A stretch of DNA of 37,554 bases from the NCBI RefSeq assembly GCF_000308415.1, contig NZ_BAFS01000259.1:1-37554 (forward strand). Reading direction: 5' to 3'. Under the pieces are notes generated by a model. The model saw nothing but the letters and a program-made list of their open reading frames with translations, did no database searches and was not told the DNA's origin. The translations under genes and the position numbers were made by a program. Source of the stretch: Nocardia asiatica NBRC 100129 (lineage in GTDB: Bacteria > Actinomycetota > Actinomycetes > Mycobacteriales > Mycobacteriaceae). Positions 16,598 to 24,571 of the stretch are shown here, in pieces (the stretch's first letter is position 1; each line of letters starts with the position of its first letter).

Positions 16598-17527
16598 ATG
16601 AAAGTTCTCGTTCTCGGCGGATACGGCGCAGTAGGCCGGCATTTGGTCGCCGAACTGCGGCGAAGCGGGGACACCGCCCTGGCGGCCGGACGTGACCCGG
16701 CCCGCGCCGATGTGGCGATCGACCTCGGCGAACCGCGACTGCAGTCCTATCAGAAGTCGCTGGACGGTATCGACGTCGTCGTCAACGCATCGGGTTTCGA
16801 GGATCCGCGTCTGGCCGAACGGGCGGCCGACCGAGGCTCGGCGTTCGTGGACGTCACCGCGTCCACCGAGTACGTGGCGCGCCTGGAGCAAGCGACTCTT
16901 CCCCGTCCGGTGATCGTCAGCGTCGGTCTGGCGCCCGGGTTGACCAACCTTCTGGCCGCTGCCGTGCACGCGCGAACGCCGGAACCCATCGACATCGCCG
17001 TGCTGCTCGGAGCGGGGGAGCGGCACGGCGCGGCCGCGACGGAGTGGTCGTATCGTCTGCTCGGCCGGAAATTCCGGGCAGACGACGAGTTGGTCCGTAA
17101 CTACACCCGGCCCCGGATTTTCACGCTTCCCGGCCACCGACGGCGTCGACTGTTCCGCACCGACTTCTCCGACCAGCACGTCCTGACCCGTGACCTGGGC
17201 GTCCGTGTGCGCACCTACTTCGCGCTCGATTCCCGCGTCGCGACAACGGCGTTGAGCCTGGCGACCTGGATTCCCGGCGCCGCCGGAATGCCGCGCGGGT
17301 TCCATTTCCCGGGCACCGACGAATGGACGGTGCTGGCGCGTGCGCAATCCGGCCTCGCCCACTGGGCGCGCGGTCGCAACCAGTCGCGGGCCACGGCGGT
17401 GCTGGCCGTCCGGGCCGTCCGCGCCGCGGCCGGCCTGGCGCCGGGAATGCACCACCTGCACAACGTATTGCGCCTCGCCGACCTGCCCGCGGACTCGGGC
17501 ATCGAAATCGGCACGTCGATCCGCTAG
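16598..17527 (+). CDS. Saccharopine dehydrogenase-like NAD(P)-binding protein
   Basis: This 309-aa protein has an N-terminal Rossmann fold with GGYGAVGRH (8-16), a second strand ending in AGRDPARA, and GIDVVVNASGFEDPRLAERA, all typical of the saccharopine dehydrogenase NADP-binding family. In actinobacteria this family covers trans-acting enoyl reductases and many uncharacterised oxidoreductases, so lysine metabolism should not be assumed. The middle and C-terminal parts, with RGFHFPGTDEW, are not diagnostic. It stands alone, with 461 bp upstream and a convergent membrane-protein gene downstream. Confidence 0.75.
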   Translation: MKVLVLGGYGAVGRHLVAELRRSGDTALAAGRDPARADVAIDLGEPRLQSYQKSLDGIDVVVNASGFEDPRLAERAADRGSAFVDVTASTEYVARLEQATLPRPVIVSVGLAPGLTNLLAAAVHARTPEPIDIAVLLGAGERHGAAATEWSYRLLGRKFRADDELVRNYTRPRIFTLPGHRRRRLFRTDFSDQHVLTRDLGVRVRTYFALDSRVATTALSLATWIPGAAGMPRGFHFPGTDEWTVLARAQSGLAHWARGRNQSRATAVLAVRAVRAAAGLAPGMHHLHNVLRLADLPADSGIEIGTSIR

Positions 17528-17661
17528 CGCCGCGGCATCCGCCCTGGCGGGCGGCCGCGTCGCCGGGGCGGTCCGGCGCCGTTGCCCGGAATGAACACCT
17601 GCCGGTGGCGGTGATGAGAATTGGACGCGCGGCTCACCGGAACGGACACTGTCGAGCCGGT

Positions 17662-18429
17662 TCACGACTGGCCGGCATCGCCCGCTTCCGAGGACGCGGG
17701 TCGCGGTGCGGCGAAATGGATGCGCAAGGGCAGGCGGAAGAGGCCGGTCGAGCCGCTGCGCATCCACTGGGTGACTGCCGCGACAGCCGAACCGATCGAC
17801 AGCGCAATCGCCAGGAACGCCCACTGCGTGAGACTCGCCGAGGCGTAAGCGTATTGACCGGAGCCCGGCACCGCGAGTCTGCCGTTGTTGAACGCCCAAT
17901 TCAGCAACGATCCGACGTGACCGCCCAAATCCGTTGTGCGCGAGACCATCGCCTTCAACTGGCCGGCCTTGCTGTTGACATAGAGAGCTGTGCTGAGCAC
18001 CAGCAACATAGTGGCCAGCGTCGACAATGTCGCCAGACGGGCAAGCGCCTCGATGCGCAACCGCAGATTGATCACCACGGCCAAGACTGTGACGACGATC
18101 GCGGCGCTCGCGAGCAGTGCCCAGAATCCGGTGATGTGTACGGTGCGCGGCTTGGACTGCGACCAGACATTCAAAAACACTGTGGTGATCTGCATGCGGC
18201 CGAATGCATTTGCGCGGACACTGCCATCCGCGCCGGACGCGGTGATCCACGGCTGGAACAGCAGTACGAGCGTCACCAGGCTGCCGGCCGCGGCCCAGGC
18301 ATAACCCCAATAACCGCGCAGCACAACTTGATACGTCCTCGGTCCGCGCGCCGCGGCGGCGTCGCTTTTCCGCTCTCGAGTCCGGTTATTTCGAGGTGTG
18401 TTCTCTTGCCAAGGTGTCGGCTGCACCAT
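17662..18429 (-). CDS. Four-TM membrane protein of unknown function
   Basis: This 255-aa protein has a charged cytosolic N-terminus (1-38) and predicted helices at ~39-60, 98-120, 129-151 and 199-222. An extracytoplasmic loop between helices 1 and 2 (~61-97) contains FQPWITASGADGSVRANAFGR, a pattern seen in conserved hypothetical membrane proteins of Nocardia and Mycobacterium. The C-terminal tail is soluble. ATG 18429 has no strong ribosome site. It converges on the oxidoreductase gene. I do not recognise a function. Confidence 0.7.
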   Translation of the reverse strand: MVQPTPWQENTPRNNRTRERKSDAAAARGPRTYQVVLRGYWGYAWAAAGSLVTLVLLFQPWITASGADGSVRANAFGRMQITTVFLNVWSQSKPRTVHITGFWALLASAAIVVTVLAVVINLRLRIEALARLATLSTLATMLLVLSTALYVNSKAGQLKAMVSRTTDLGGHVGSLLNWAFNNGRLAVPGSGQYAYASASLTQWAFLAIALSIGSAVAAVTQWMRSGSTGLFRLPLRIHFAAPRPASSEAGDAGQS

Positions 18430-18664
18430 TGGCTCAGTCTAAGACCGGCGATCTGCTGAAATCGGCCGCTGTCGCCATTCCTGGGAATATATGTATCCGT
18501 CCTTTGTGCGCCCGTAACAAAAAGCCACGCGTTGATGTCGGCGCGACGGGGAGGTAAATCGTGTATGAATTCTTCGGATCGTCGACGATGCCAGGATTTC
18601 GGTACCGGCCGGTCCTGCCGAATCGCTGCGGCAGTGCGGGACGGGACTCGACACGAGGACCGCC

Positions 18665-19003
18665 ATGCGACGCGCTGGGGCAATCGAATCGACATTTTTC
18701 GAGGTCGCTTCGGAGGGGGTGCGGGTCCGCATCGGTTCTGGTGAGATGGTGGACAGGGAGGGAAAGATCGCCATGTACTTCGCCCCTGATCCCCAGCACC
18801 GCTACTCCGACCTCGAAGGCATGCGCCAGGACGAGCAGCACTTCCGGACGCTGTCCATCGCGGGACGCCCCGCGTTCCTGATCGACGAGCACAACCCGCG
18901 CGGCTCCCGCGGACTGCCGTATCCGGGTTTCAGTGCCCTCCGGCGGGGCGATCCGGTTCCTGGCGCGCGACGCCCTGATCCGTCCGGCCTGTCCGTCGCA
19001 TGA
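18665..19003 (+). CDS. Small protein of unknown function (112 aa)
   Basis: ATG 18665 follows GAGGA at good spacing. The first ~85 residues look like a folded, mixed-composition protein (VRVRIGSGEMV, IAMYFAPDPQHRYSDLEGM, RTLSIAGRPAFLIDEHNP). After ~90 the sequence turns Arg/Pro/Gly-rich, as out-of-frame high-GC DNA would, so a late frame change is possible; I could not find a convincing continuation in another frame. I do not recognise the family. It lies 157 bp before the Cys-rich gene. Confidence 0.45.
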   Translation: MRRAGAIESTFFEVASEGVRVRIGSGEMVDREGKIAMYFAPDPQHRYSDLEGMRQDEQHFRTLSIAGRPAFLIDEHNPRGSRGLPYPGFSALRRGDPVPGARRPDPSGLSVA

Positions 19004-19160
19004 GGGTGCATCCTTCTCCAGCGGTGCCTGTCGGCTCAGCGGTACGCCCGCCACCGCGAGGGCGGCGAAGCACGCGCTGTGGGAGCGGCGGCCCGGATGC
19101 GTCCTTTCCTGTGCTCCTGCGTCTGTCCTGGTGCCCATTCCCACGAATCAAGGAGCCACC

Positions 19161-19337
19161 ATGGCCGACCCCAAAGAGTTCCAGTCTCCGGCGACTCGTC
19201 GTACGGACGCCTCACCGCAGCCTGCGGTCTCCTCCTGTTGCAGCGCCGAACGGCAGATCACGTGCTGCGATGACAGCGACAAGGTGACGTGCTGCGCTCC
19301 GGCGGCCACGGCCGGCGGCGGGTGCGGCTGTCAGTAG
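19161..19337 (+). CDS. 58-aa protein with eight cysteines (possible metal/arsenic-binding peptide)
   Basis: AAGGAG lies six to seven bases before the ATG, and a strong terminator follows the stop by 11 bp, so this is well supported as a gene. The cysteines come as three CC pairs (SSCCS, ITCCD, VTCCA) and a terminal CGC. There is no signal peptide and the N-terminal third is hydrophilic. The composition resembles metallothionein-like or metalloid-binding peptides; a role in the arsenic island 3 kb downstream is inference. It converges with an ECF sigma gene whose own tail is Cys-rich. Confidence 0.72.
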   Translation: MADPKEFQSPATRRTDASPQPAVSSCCSAERQITCCDDSDKVTCCAPAATAGGGCGCQ

Positions 19338-19348
19338 CCTTCACCTGG

Positions 19349-19385
19349 TGCGGTGCGAGCCTCGAGCGGCTCGCACCGCATTTTT
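19349..19385 (+). terminator. Strong intrinsic terminator after the Cys-rich gene
   Basis: A perfect 13-bp stem (19349-19361 with 19368-19380) and six-base loop are followed at once by TTTTT (19381-19385). It ends transcription on the plus strand. There is no T-run on the other side. Confidence 0.9.
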
Positions 19386-19443
19386 GTCGATCGTGGTGTT
19401 CCCGGGCTGACCGGCCGGGGCGTTCCCGAACCGGTGTGCCGGT

Positions 19444-20100
19444 TTACTGGCTGGAGTGTGATGCGGCATTACAGCCGCAGCCTGTGTCGCTGCCGGACGC
19501 GCCTGCGCAGGCTCCGTCGCGGGGTTGGTAGTCGTGCACGTGGCCGGTGCGGTCCTGGCTGATCCGGCAGCAAGCGTGCAGTTGGGCTTTGAGGGCGGCG
19601 CGGCCGCGTTGGACACGGGATTTCATCCCGGACACCGAGATACCGGCCTCGCTTGCGGCAGCGGCGTGCGTGCGGGCGTCGAAATCGACCATCTGCACCG
19701 CCGAAGCCTGATCGACGGGCAGCGCGGCCAGCATCGGCACCAGACACGAGGCCAATTCTTTCTCCGCCGCCGCACCGGTGTCGGGTGCGTCGTCGCCTGC
19801 GGAAGGGTTTTCGGGGACGGCGTCGACGGGTAGTTCGCGGCGATGGGGTGCCGAGCGGTAGTAGTCGGTGATCGCATTGCGGGTGATGGCGTACATCCAG
19901 CCCAGCAGCCGGTCCTGATCGCGCAGATTGTCCAGGCCCGTGGTCATCCGCAGGAACACGATCGACAGGATGTCGTCGGCGTCTTCCGGGCGGGAGACCC
20001 GGCGGGCGATGAAGACCCGCAGGTCGTCGGAGAAGCGGCGCCAGAGCAGGTCCAGATCAGCGCGTGGTGTGGTCGCGGTGGTGGCCGGTGTCTCGCTCAT
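19444..20100 (-). CDS. ECF sigma factor with Cys-rich C-terminal tail (SigZ-like)
   Basis: In this 218-aa protein region 2 spans ~18-84 (DADDILSIVFLRM, LLGWMYAITRNAITDYYRS) and region 4 spans ~115-175 (LPVDQASAVQMVDF, SGMKSRVQRGRAALK). A tail from ~176 holds five cysteines: CC at 177-178, then 198, 208 and 210. Some ECF factors, such as CorE, sense metals through C-terminal Cys-rich extensions and need no anti-sigma factor; no anti-sigma gene is visible beside this one. A metal or metalloid signal is therefore plausible (inference). ATG 20100 has GAGAGGAA eight bases upstream. Confidence 0.85.
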   Translation of the reverse strand: MSETPATTATTPRADLDLLWRRFSDDLRVFIARRVSRPEDADDILSIVFLRMTTGLDNLRDQDRLLGWMYAITRNAITDYYRSAPHRRELPVDAVPENPSAGDDAPDTGAAAEKELASCLVPMLAALPVDQASAVQMVDFDARTHAAAASEAGISVSGMKSRVQRGRAALKAQLHACCRISQDRTGHVHDYQPRDGACAGASGSDTGCGCNAASHSSQ

Positions 20101-20307
20101 GATCGGGGTTCCTCTCCCTCTCCAGCATCCTCGCTCACCGCTGTGGTGGCGAGTCTTGGTTCGCGGTCCCCGGTACCGACGGCGGTGGCCGCGATCGGAC
20201 GCATCCGTGCGTCCCGATCCGGTGTGTCACGTCTGTATGGGTGTCGAAGTCGATGTCGGGTTCTCCGATTCGACAGACCCGATCAGCGCGGCGAGGAGGT
20301 GAGAGCG

Positions 20308-20400
20308 ATGCTGACGACACATCTGCTGTCGGATCTGACCAGCGAAGAGGTCGATCTGATCGTGGCCGAGGAACTGCATGTGCTCGACGCCACCTCATGA
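20308..20400 (+). CDS. 30-aa small ORF with strong ribosome-binding site
   Basis: GAGGAGG (20293-20299) lies eight bases before an ATG that opens a 30-codon frame, with an acidic helical core LTSEEVDLIVAEELHVL and stop TGA 20400. The ribosome site is among the best in the window. It is divergent from the sigma gene, whose start is 207 bp away; between them TGTCAC near 20225 is vaguely ECF-promoter-like, but no full match was found. Its size and acidic character would fit a ribosomally made precursor or a small regulator, but no maturation genes are adjacent. Function is unknown. Confidence 0.5.
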   Translation: MLTTHLLSDLTSEEVDLIVAEELHVLDATS

Positions 20401-20451
20401 GCGCCGTCGACGCCCGCACCGGGCGTATCCGCTGAAACAGCACACCCATGC

Positions 20452-20477
20452 GCCCCTACCCTCTCAACGGTAGGGGC
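20452..20477. repeat. 9-bp hairpin after the small ORF
   Basis: GCCCCTACC and GGTAGGGGC form a perfect stem around an eight-base loop. It lies 51 bp past the small-ORF stop and lacks a T-run, so terminator function is uncertain. Confidence 0.45.
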
Positions 20478-20519
20478 CATAGGCGTGCCAGGTTCCAGGC
20501 AGACGGACAGCGCACACGC

Positions 20520-20564
20520 AAAACCGCCTCGTCCTATCCCTGCCGGAGGGAGGAGACGAGGCGG
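20520..20564 (-). terminator. Terminator of the ABC exporter operon
   Basis: A perfect 10-bp stem, CCGCCTCGTC (20524-20533) with GACGAGGCGG (20555-20564), is followed on the minus strand by TTTT. It sits 16 bp past the permease stop at 20581. Confidence 0.75.
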
Positions 20565-20580
20565 ATGCGTCGTACGTCGT

Positions 20581-21387
20581 TCAGCGGGCACGGGCCGACC
20601 GGGCCCACCGGGTGATAGCGGGGGCAACGGTGACCGCTGCCCATAGTGCGATCGCCGCGGCCAAGGCGGTGACGGTGTCCGCGGTGGTGGCGGTACCGAG
20701 CACATGTCCGCGCAGAGCGTCGGTGGCGTGCGCGACCGGATTGACCGTGGCGATGGCCTGCATCCAGCCGGGCATGGTCTGGATAGGTGCGAACGCGCTC
20801 GAGACGAACATCAGGGGCATCATCACCATCATCCCGGCGAACTGGACCACGTCCGGGCGGCGCAGCCGGTCCCCGATCAGCCCGAACAGTGCGCTCATCG
20901 CCCCTGCCAGCACCACCAGGACCACGACCGCGGCGACGGCATCGACGGCGCTGCCGTGGAAGCCGAAACCGAGCAGCACGGCGGCGATCCCGAGCAGCGC
21001 GGCTCTCGCGAGGGTGAAGACGGCCTCGTTGACGGTGCGTGCGATCCCGGGCAATGTCGCTCGCATGGGCAGGGCCGCGAAGCGGTCGTGCAGGCCGTTG
21101 GTGTGATCGATCGCGGCGGAGACTCCGGCGTTGGTGCCGGCCATCACCGTGGAGACCGCGAGCATGGCCGGGGTGAGGAAGTCGATGTAGCTGACCCCGG
21201 CCGGGAAGCCGGGCCCGGCGGCGACGCTGCGGAACACCTGGCTGAACAGCACGAGCATCGCCATCGGCATGGTCAGCGAGAACATCAGCAGTTGCGGGAC
21301 ACGGGCGCTGGTGCGCAGGTTCCGGACAGTCAGGGCGGCGAGCTGGTCGGTGATCGAGGAACGCCCCATCACGGTTGTGGTGTTCAT
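20581..21387 (-). CDS. ABC-2 type exporter permease (DrrB-like)
   Basis: This 268-aa permease has six predicted membrane segments, the first at ~31-50 after TVRNLRTSARVPQLL. It contains the DrrB-type motifs FLTPAMLAVSTVMAGTNAG and the late MMVMMPLMFVSSAFAP followed by NPVAHATDALRG. It overlaps the ATPase stop by ATGA, so the two are translationally coupled. The family exports drugs, lipids or glycolipids; the substrate is unknown. Its place between the ECF factor and the ars operon may mean joint regulation, or may be chance. Confidence 0.88.
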   Translation of the reverse strand: MNTTTVMGRSSITDQLAALTVRNLRTSARVPQLLMFSLTMPMAMLVLFSQVFRSVAAGPGFPAGVSYIDFLTPAMLAVSTVMAGTNAGVSAAIDHTNGLHDRFAALPMRATLPGIARTVNEAVFTLARAALLGIAAVLLGFGFHGSAVDAVAAVVVLVVLAGAMSALFGLIGDRLRRPDVVQFAGMMVMMPLMFVSSAFAPIQTMPGWMQAIATVNPVAHATDALRGHVLGTATTADTVTALAAAIALWAAVTVAPAITRWARSARAR

Positions 21388-22310
21388 CGGTGGGCTCCGG
21401 TGGTGTGGGTGAGATGGGAGAAGACGTCATCGAGCGTTGGGGAGGTCACATCCAGGTCGCTGACGTCGATGCCGTCGCGGTGCAGGTCGGCGACCAGCGC
21501 GGTCGCCGTGGGCGCGTCGTCGACGGTGACCGACACTCGCACCCGGGTGCCGTCGGCCCGGTCGGTGTCCGGGGTGAACGGCAGATCCGCGATCTGGTGG
21601 GTCGGAACGGTGGCGCGCAGGACCTTGCCGCCGACGATCCGTTTCAATTCCGCGGGAGTGCCGCGAGCGGCGACCCGGCCACGGCTGAGCACCACGATGT
21701 GGTCGGCGAGCCGGTCGGCTTCCTCGAGATACTGGGTCGTGAGCACGACGGTGGTGCCCGCGGCGGTGAGTTCGTCGACGACATCCCACAATCCGGCGCG
21801 GGCCAAGGGGTCCAGACCGGTGGTCGGTTCGTCGAGGAACAGCACCGACGGGTCACCGACAAGGCTGGCGGCCAGGTCGACGCGGCGGCGAGAGCCGCCG
21901 GAGAGTTCTCCGACCCGGCGGGTCGCGTACTCGTGCAGGCCGAGCCGGTCGATCAGCGCGTCGGCTCGTGTGCGGGCGGCGCGGCGCAGACCGGCCAGTC
22001 GGCCGATCAGCTCCAGGTTCTCCCGGGCGGTGAGGAATTCGTCGAGTCCGGCGTATTGACCGGTCACCCCGATCCGGCGGCGGACTTCGGTGGCGTCGGC
22101 GACCACATCGAGGCCCGCGACCTGCGCGCGGCCGACCGTAGGCCGCACCAGAGTGGTGAGCGCGCGGATCAGGGTGGTCTTGCCCGCACCGTTGTGGCCG
22201 AGCACGCCCAGCGTCGTCCCCGCGGCGACTTCCAGATCGACACCGTCGAGCGCCCAGGCTCTGCCATAGGCGACGTGCAGATCCTCGACCACAACGGCCG
22301 GGGCGCTCAT
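21384..22310 (-). CDS. ABC exporter ATPase (DrrA-like)
   Basis: This 308-aa protein has Walker A GHNGAGKTT (38-46), a Q-loop GVTGQYAGLDEFLT, the signature ELSGGSRRRVDLAA, Walker B VLFLDEPTTGLD and the switch His/Gln region LTTQYLEEADRLAD, where Gln replaces the usual His, as in DrrA-type ATPases. The C-terminal ~80 residues, with SPTLDDVFSHLT, form the daunorubicin-resistance-type extension. Its ATG overlaps the stop of a 17-codon leader ORF and its own stop overlaps the permease start. Confidence 0.92.
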   Translation of the reverse strand: MSAPAVVVEDLHVAYGRAWALDGVDLEVAAGTTLGVLGHNGAGKTTLIRALTTLVRPTVGRAQVAGLDVVADATEVRRRIGVTGQYAGLDEFLTARENLELIGRLAGLRRAARTRADALIDRLGLHEYATRRVGELSGGSRRRVDLAASLVGDPSVLFLDEPTTGLDPLARAGLWDVVDELTAAGTTVVLTTQYLEEADRLADHIVVLSRGRVAARGTPAELKRIVGGKVLRATVPTHQIADLPFTPDTDRADGTRVRVSVTVDDAPTATALVADLHRDGIDVSDLDVTSPTLDDVFSHLTHTTGAHR

Positions 22311-22360
22311 CGCACACCCCTGACCCGGTCGGGCAGCTGGTTGTACACGTGAATCGTCAT
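22307..22360 (-). CDS. 17-aa leader ORF translationally coupled to the exporter ATPase
   Basis: On the minus strand GAGAGGA is followed after eight bases by ATG 22360 and the peptide MTIHVYNQLPDRVRGVR. Its TGA overlaps the ATG of the ATPase gene (ATGA). The ATPase ATG has no good ribosome site of its own, since the bases before it belong to this ORF, so the leader probably loads ribosomes for it. It may work as a coupling or attenuation leader. Confidence 0.55.
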   Translation of the reverse strand: MTIHVYNQLPDRVRGVR

Positions 22361-22485
22361 CGCGGGATTCCTCTCGGAAGAAGATGTGCTCACACCCGGG
22401 CGGATGAGAGTCCGCTTCCTCAGACGAAGCGGTCGCGAATCGGACGCACCGGTCCAGTTCACCCGCTGTTCGCTTGTCCTGGCGT

Positions 22486-22501
22486 ATTGATATCGATCAA
22501 T
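22486..22501. promoter_or_regulatory. ArsR-type operator before arsR
   Basis: ATTGAT, four bases, then ATCAAT form a perfect inverted repeat ending eight bases before the arsR ATG. AT-rich imperfect repeats containing ATCAA/TTGAT are the usual binding sites of ArsR/SmtB repressors (family knowledge). The repeat overlaps the only AT-rich, promoter-like stretch (TCAATATAG), as expected for autorepression relieved by arsenite. Confidence 0.65.
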
Positions 22502-22509
22502 ATAGGCGT

Positions 22510-22887
22510 ATGTCGAAATCGCAGCTTCCGATCGTGCCGGTGCAGTCGTGCACCGCCGCGCCGATCGTGCGTGAACCGTTGACCGCGCAGGCCGCCGCGG
22601 AGTTGGCGGGGGTGTTCAAAGCGCTGTCGGATCCGATGCGGCTGCGGCTGCTGAGTGCGATCGCCGCGCGCGCCGGGCAGGAAGCGTGTGTGTGCGATCT
22701 GTCCGAGGGCATCGATCTGACTCAGCCGACGATCTCGCATCATTTGAAGGTGCTGCGCGAGGCCGGGTTGCTGGCCAGCGAGCGCCGTGCCTCCTGGGTG
22801 TACTACCGAGTGATTCCCGAAGCGCTGCAACGGTTGTCGGATGTGCTGCTGGTCGAAAGCGGCGCTGCTGCGGGGGTTGACGCGTGA
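22510..22887 (+). CDS. arsR: ArsR/SmtB-family repressor
   Basis: This 125-aa winged-helix protein has a core VFKALSDPMRLRLLSAIA, then ACVCDLSEGIDLTQPTISHHLKVLREAGLL and the wing ERRASWVYYRVI. The Cys pair in EACVCDL is the classical alpha-3 metalloid site, and another Cys (QSCTAAP) lies near the N-terminus; together they could bind As(III). ATG 22510 is used although the frame extends 12 codons upstream, because the operator would otherwise lie inside the gene. Its stop overlaps the acr3 GTG. Confidence 0.92.
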   Translation: MSKSQLPIVPVQSCTAAPIVREPLTAQAAAELAGVFKALSDPMRLRLLSAIAARAGQEACVCDLSEGIDLTQPTISHHLKVLREAGLLASERRASWVYYRVIPEALQRLSDVLLVESGAAAGVDA

Positions 22888-24044
22888 GCGCGGATGCCGC
22901 CATGGAGAGCGGGGTTGTGGGGAAGCTGTCGACCCTGGACCGGTTGCTGCCGGTGTGGATCGGTGTCGCGATGGCCGCCGGCCTATTGCTCGGACGCGTG
23001 ATCCCCGGCCTCGGGGACGGGTTGAGCGCGGTGGAGATCGATGGCATTTCGCTGCCGATCGCGATCGGGTTGCTGATCATGATGTACCCGGTGCTGGCGA
23101 AGGTTCGCTACGACCGGCTCGGCACCGTCACCGGCGACCGGAAGTTGCTGATCGGGTCGCTGGTGCTGAACTGGCTGCTGGGCCCGGCGCTGATGTTCGC
23201 GCTGGCATGGCTGCTGTTGGCGGATCTGCCGGAATACCGGACGGGATTGATCATCGTCGGGTTGGCGCGCTGCATCGCGATGGTCGTCATCTGGAACGAC
23301 CTGGCCTGCGGAGACCGTGAAGCCGCCGCCGTGCTGGTCGCGTTGAACTCGGTGTTCCAGGTGGTCATGTTCGCGGTACTGGGCTGGTTCTACCTGTCGG
23401 TGCTGCCCGGCCTGCTCGGTCTGGAGCAGACCACCATCGACGCCTCGCCGGTGCAGATCGCGAAATCGGTGCTGATCTTCCTCGGTATCCCGCTGCTGGC
23501 GGGCTACCTGACGCGCCGTTTCGGCGAACGCGCCAAGGGCCGCGACTGGTACGAAACCACGCTGCTCCCGCAGATCGGGCCGTGGGCGCTGTACGGGCTG
23601 CTGTGCACCATCGTGATCCTGTTCGCCCTGCAAGGCGAGCAGATCACCGCCCGGCCGCTGGACGTCGTGCGGATCGCGATCCCGCTGCTGGTCTACTTCG
23701 CGATCATGTGGGGCGGCGGCTACCTGCTCGGCGCCGTCCTGGGCCTCGGCTACGCGCGCACCACCACGCTGGCCTTCACCGCCGCGGGCAACAACTTCGA
23801 ACTCGCCATCGCCGTCGCCATCGCCACCTACGGCGCCGCTTCCGGTCAAGCACTGGCCGGAGTCGTGGGACCGCTCATCGAAGTGCCCGTTCTCGTGGGG
23901 CTGGTGTACGTCTCGCTCGCGCTGCGCGGCAAGTTCCCCACCACCGGCCCTGCCACGCCGATACCGGCGGACCGGGCAGGGGAGACCGACCCCGGCGCGA
24001 GCCGCCCGCAGACCTCGACACCCGAACCAGCTGAAAGGGCATAG
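22884..24044 (+). CDS. acr3: ACR3-family arsenite efflux permease
   Basis: This 386-aa membrane protein with about ten helices belongs to the BART superfamily. It has the ACR3 signature LARCIAMVVIWNDLACGD, with the essential cysteine of the family at Cys130, plus TAAGNNFELAIAVAIA and the conserved Glu in PLIEVPVLV. It extrudes As(OH)3 using the proton gradient (family knowledge). It starts at a GTG overlapping the arsR stop. The C-terminal ~40 residues are a hydrophilic Pro/Thr-rich tail beyond the last helix. Confidence 0.95.
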   Translation: MSADAAMESGVVGKLSTLDRLLPVWIGVAMAAGLLLGRVIPGLGDGLSAVEIDGISLPIAIGLLIMMYPVLAKVRYDRLGTVTGDRKLLIGSLVLNWLLGPALMFALAWLLLADLPEYRTGLIIVGLARCIAMVVIWNDLACGDREAAAVLVALNSVFQVVMFAVLGWFYLSVLPGLLGLEQTTIDASPVQIAKSVLIFLGIPLLAGYLTRRFGERAKGRDWYETTLLPQIGPWALYGLLCTIVILFALQGEQITARPLDVVRIAIPLLVYFAIMWGGGYLLGAVLGLGYARTTTLAFTAAGNNFELAIAVAIATYGAASGQALAGVVGPLIEVPVLVGLVYVSLALRGKFPTTGPATPIPADRAGETDPGASRPQTSTPEPAERA

Positions 24045-24049
24045 CGCTC

Positions 24050-24460
24050 ATGGCATCCAAGCCCAGCGTCCTCTTCGTCTGCGTCCACAACGCCGGACGC
24101 TCGCAAATGGCCGCCGGATTCCTCACCCACCTCGCCGGAGACGCCATAGAAGTCCGCTCCGCCGGCAGCGCACCCGCCGACACCGTCAATCCCGCCGCGG
24201 TCGAAGCCATGGCCGAGGTCGGCATCGACATCTCCGGCCAGAACCCGAAAATCCTCACCCCCGACACGGTCGAAACCTCCACCGTGGTCATCACCATGGG
24301 CTGTGGCGACGCCTGCCCCTACTTTCCCGGCGTGGACTACCGCGACTGGAAACTCGACGACCCCGCGGGCCGGGGCATCCACGCCGTCCGCCCCATCCGC
24401 GACGAGATCCGCACACTCGTCGAAGACCTCATCAGCGAACTGGCGCCTGACGCGCGGTAG
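24050..24460 (+). CDS. arsC: Arsenate reductase, low-molecular-weight phosphatase type
   Basis: This 136-aa protein has the P-loop CVHNAGRSQMA (Cys11 to Arg17), then TMGCGDACPYFPG with Cys85 and Cys89, and the acidic loop DWKLDDPAG. It reduces arsenate to arsenite, which Acr3 then exports. Both thioredoxin- and mycothiol/mycoredoxin-coupled variants share this fold; the host suggests mycothiol, but the extra Cys pair leaves a thioredoxin route open. It starts 5 bp after acr3 with AAAGGG before the ATG. Confidence 0.93.
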   Translation: MASKPSVLFVCVHNAGRSQMAAGFLTHLAGDAIEVRSAGSAPADTVNPAAVEAMAEVGIDISGQNPKILTPDTVETSTVVITMGCGDACPYFPGVDYRDWKLDDPAGRGIHAVRPIRDEIRTLVEDLISELAPDAR

Positions 24461-24571
24461 GCAGCTCGCGTGTGCCGCCCGGACGAGCGCACGCGAATAT
24501 GGCCGAAAATCTCGATATCGCGTCCGTATCTCTCGTCCGGCCTGCTGGTTTACCGCCATACGCTCGAGTAC

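Noticed and set aside
20225..20260. TGTCAC-based ECF promoter between the sigma gene and the small ORF
   Set aside because: TGTCAC is present, but no CGTC-type -10 occurs at the right spacing, so the match is not better than chance.
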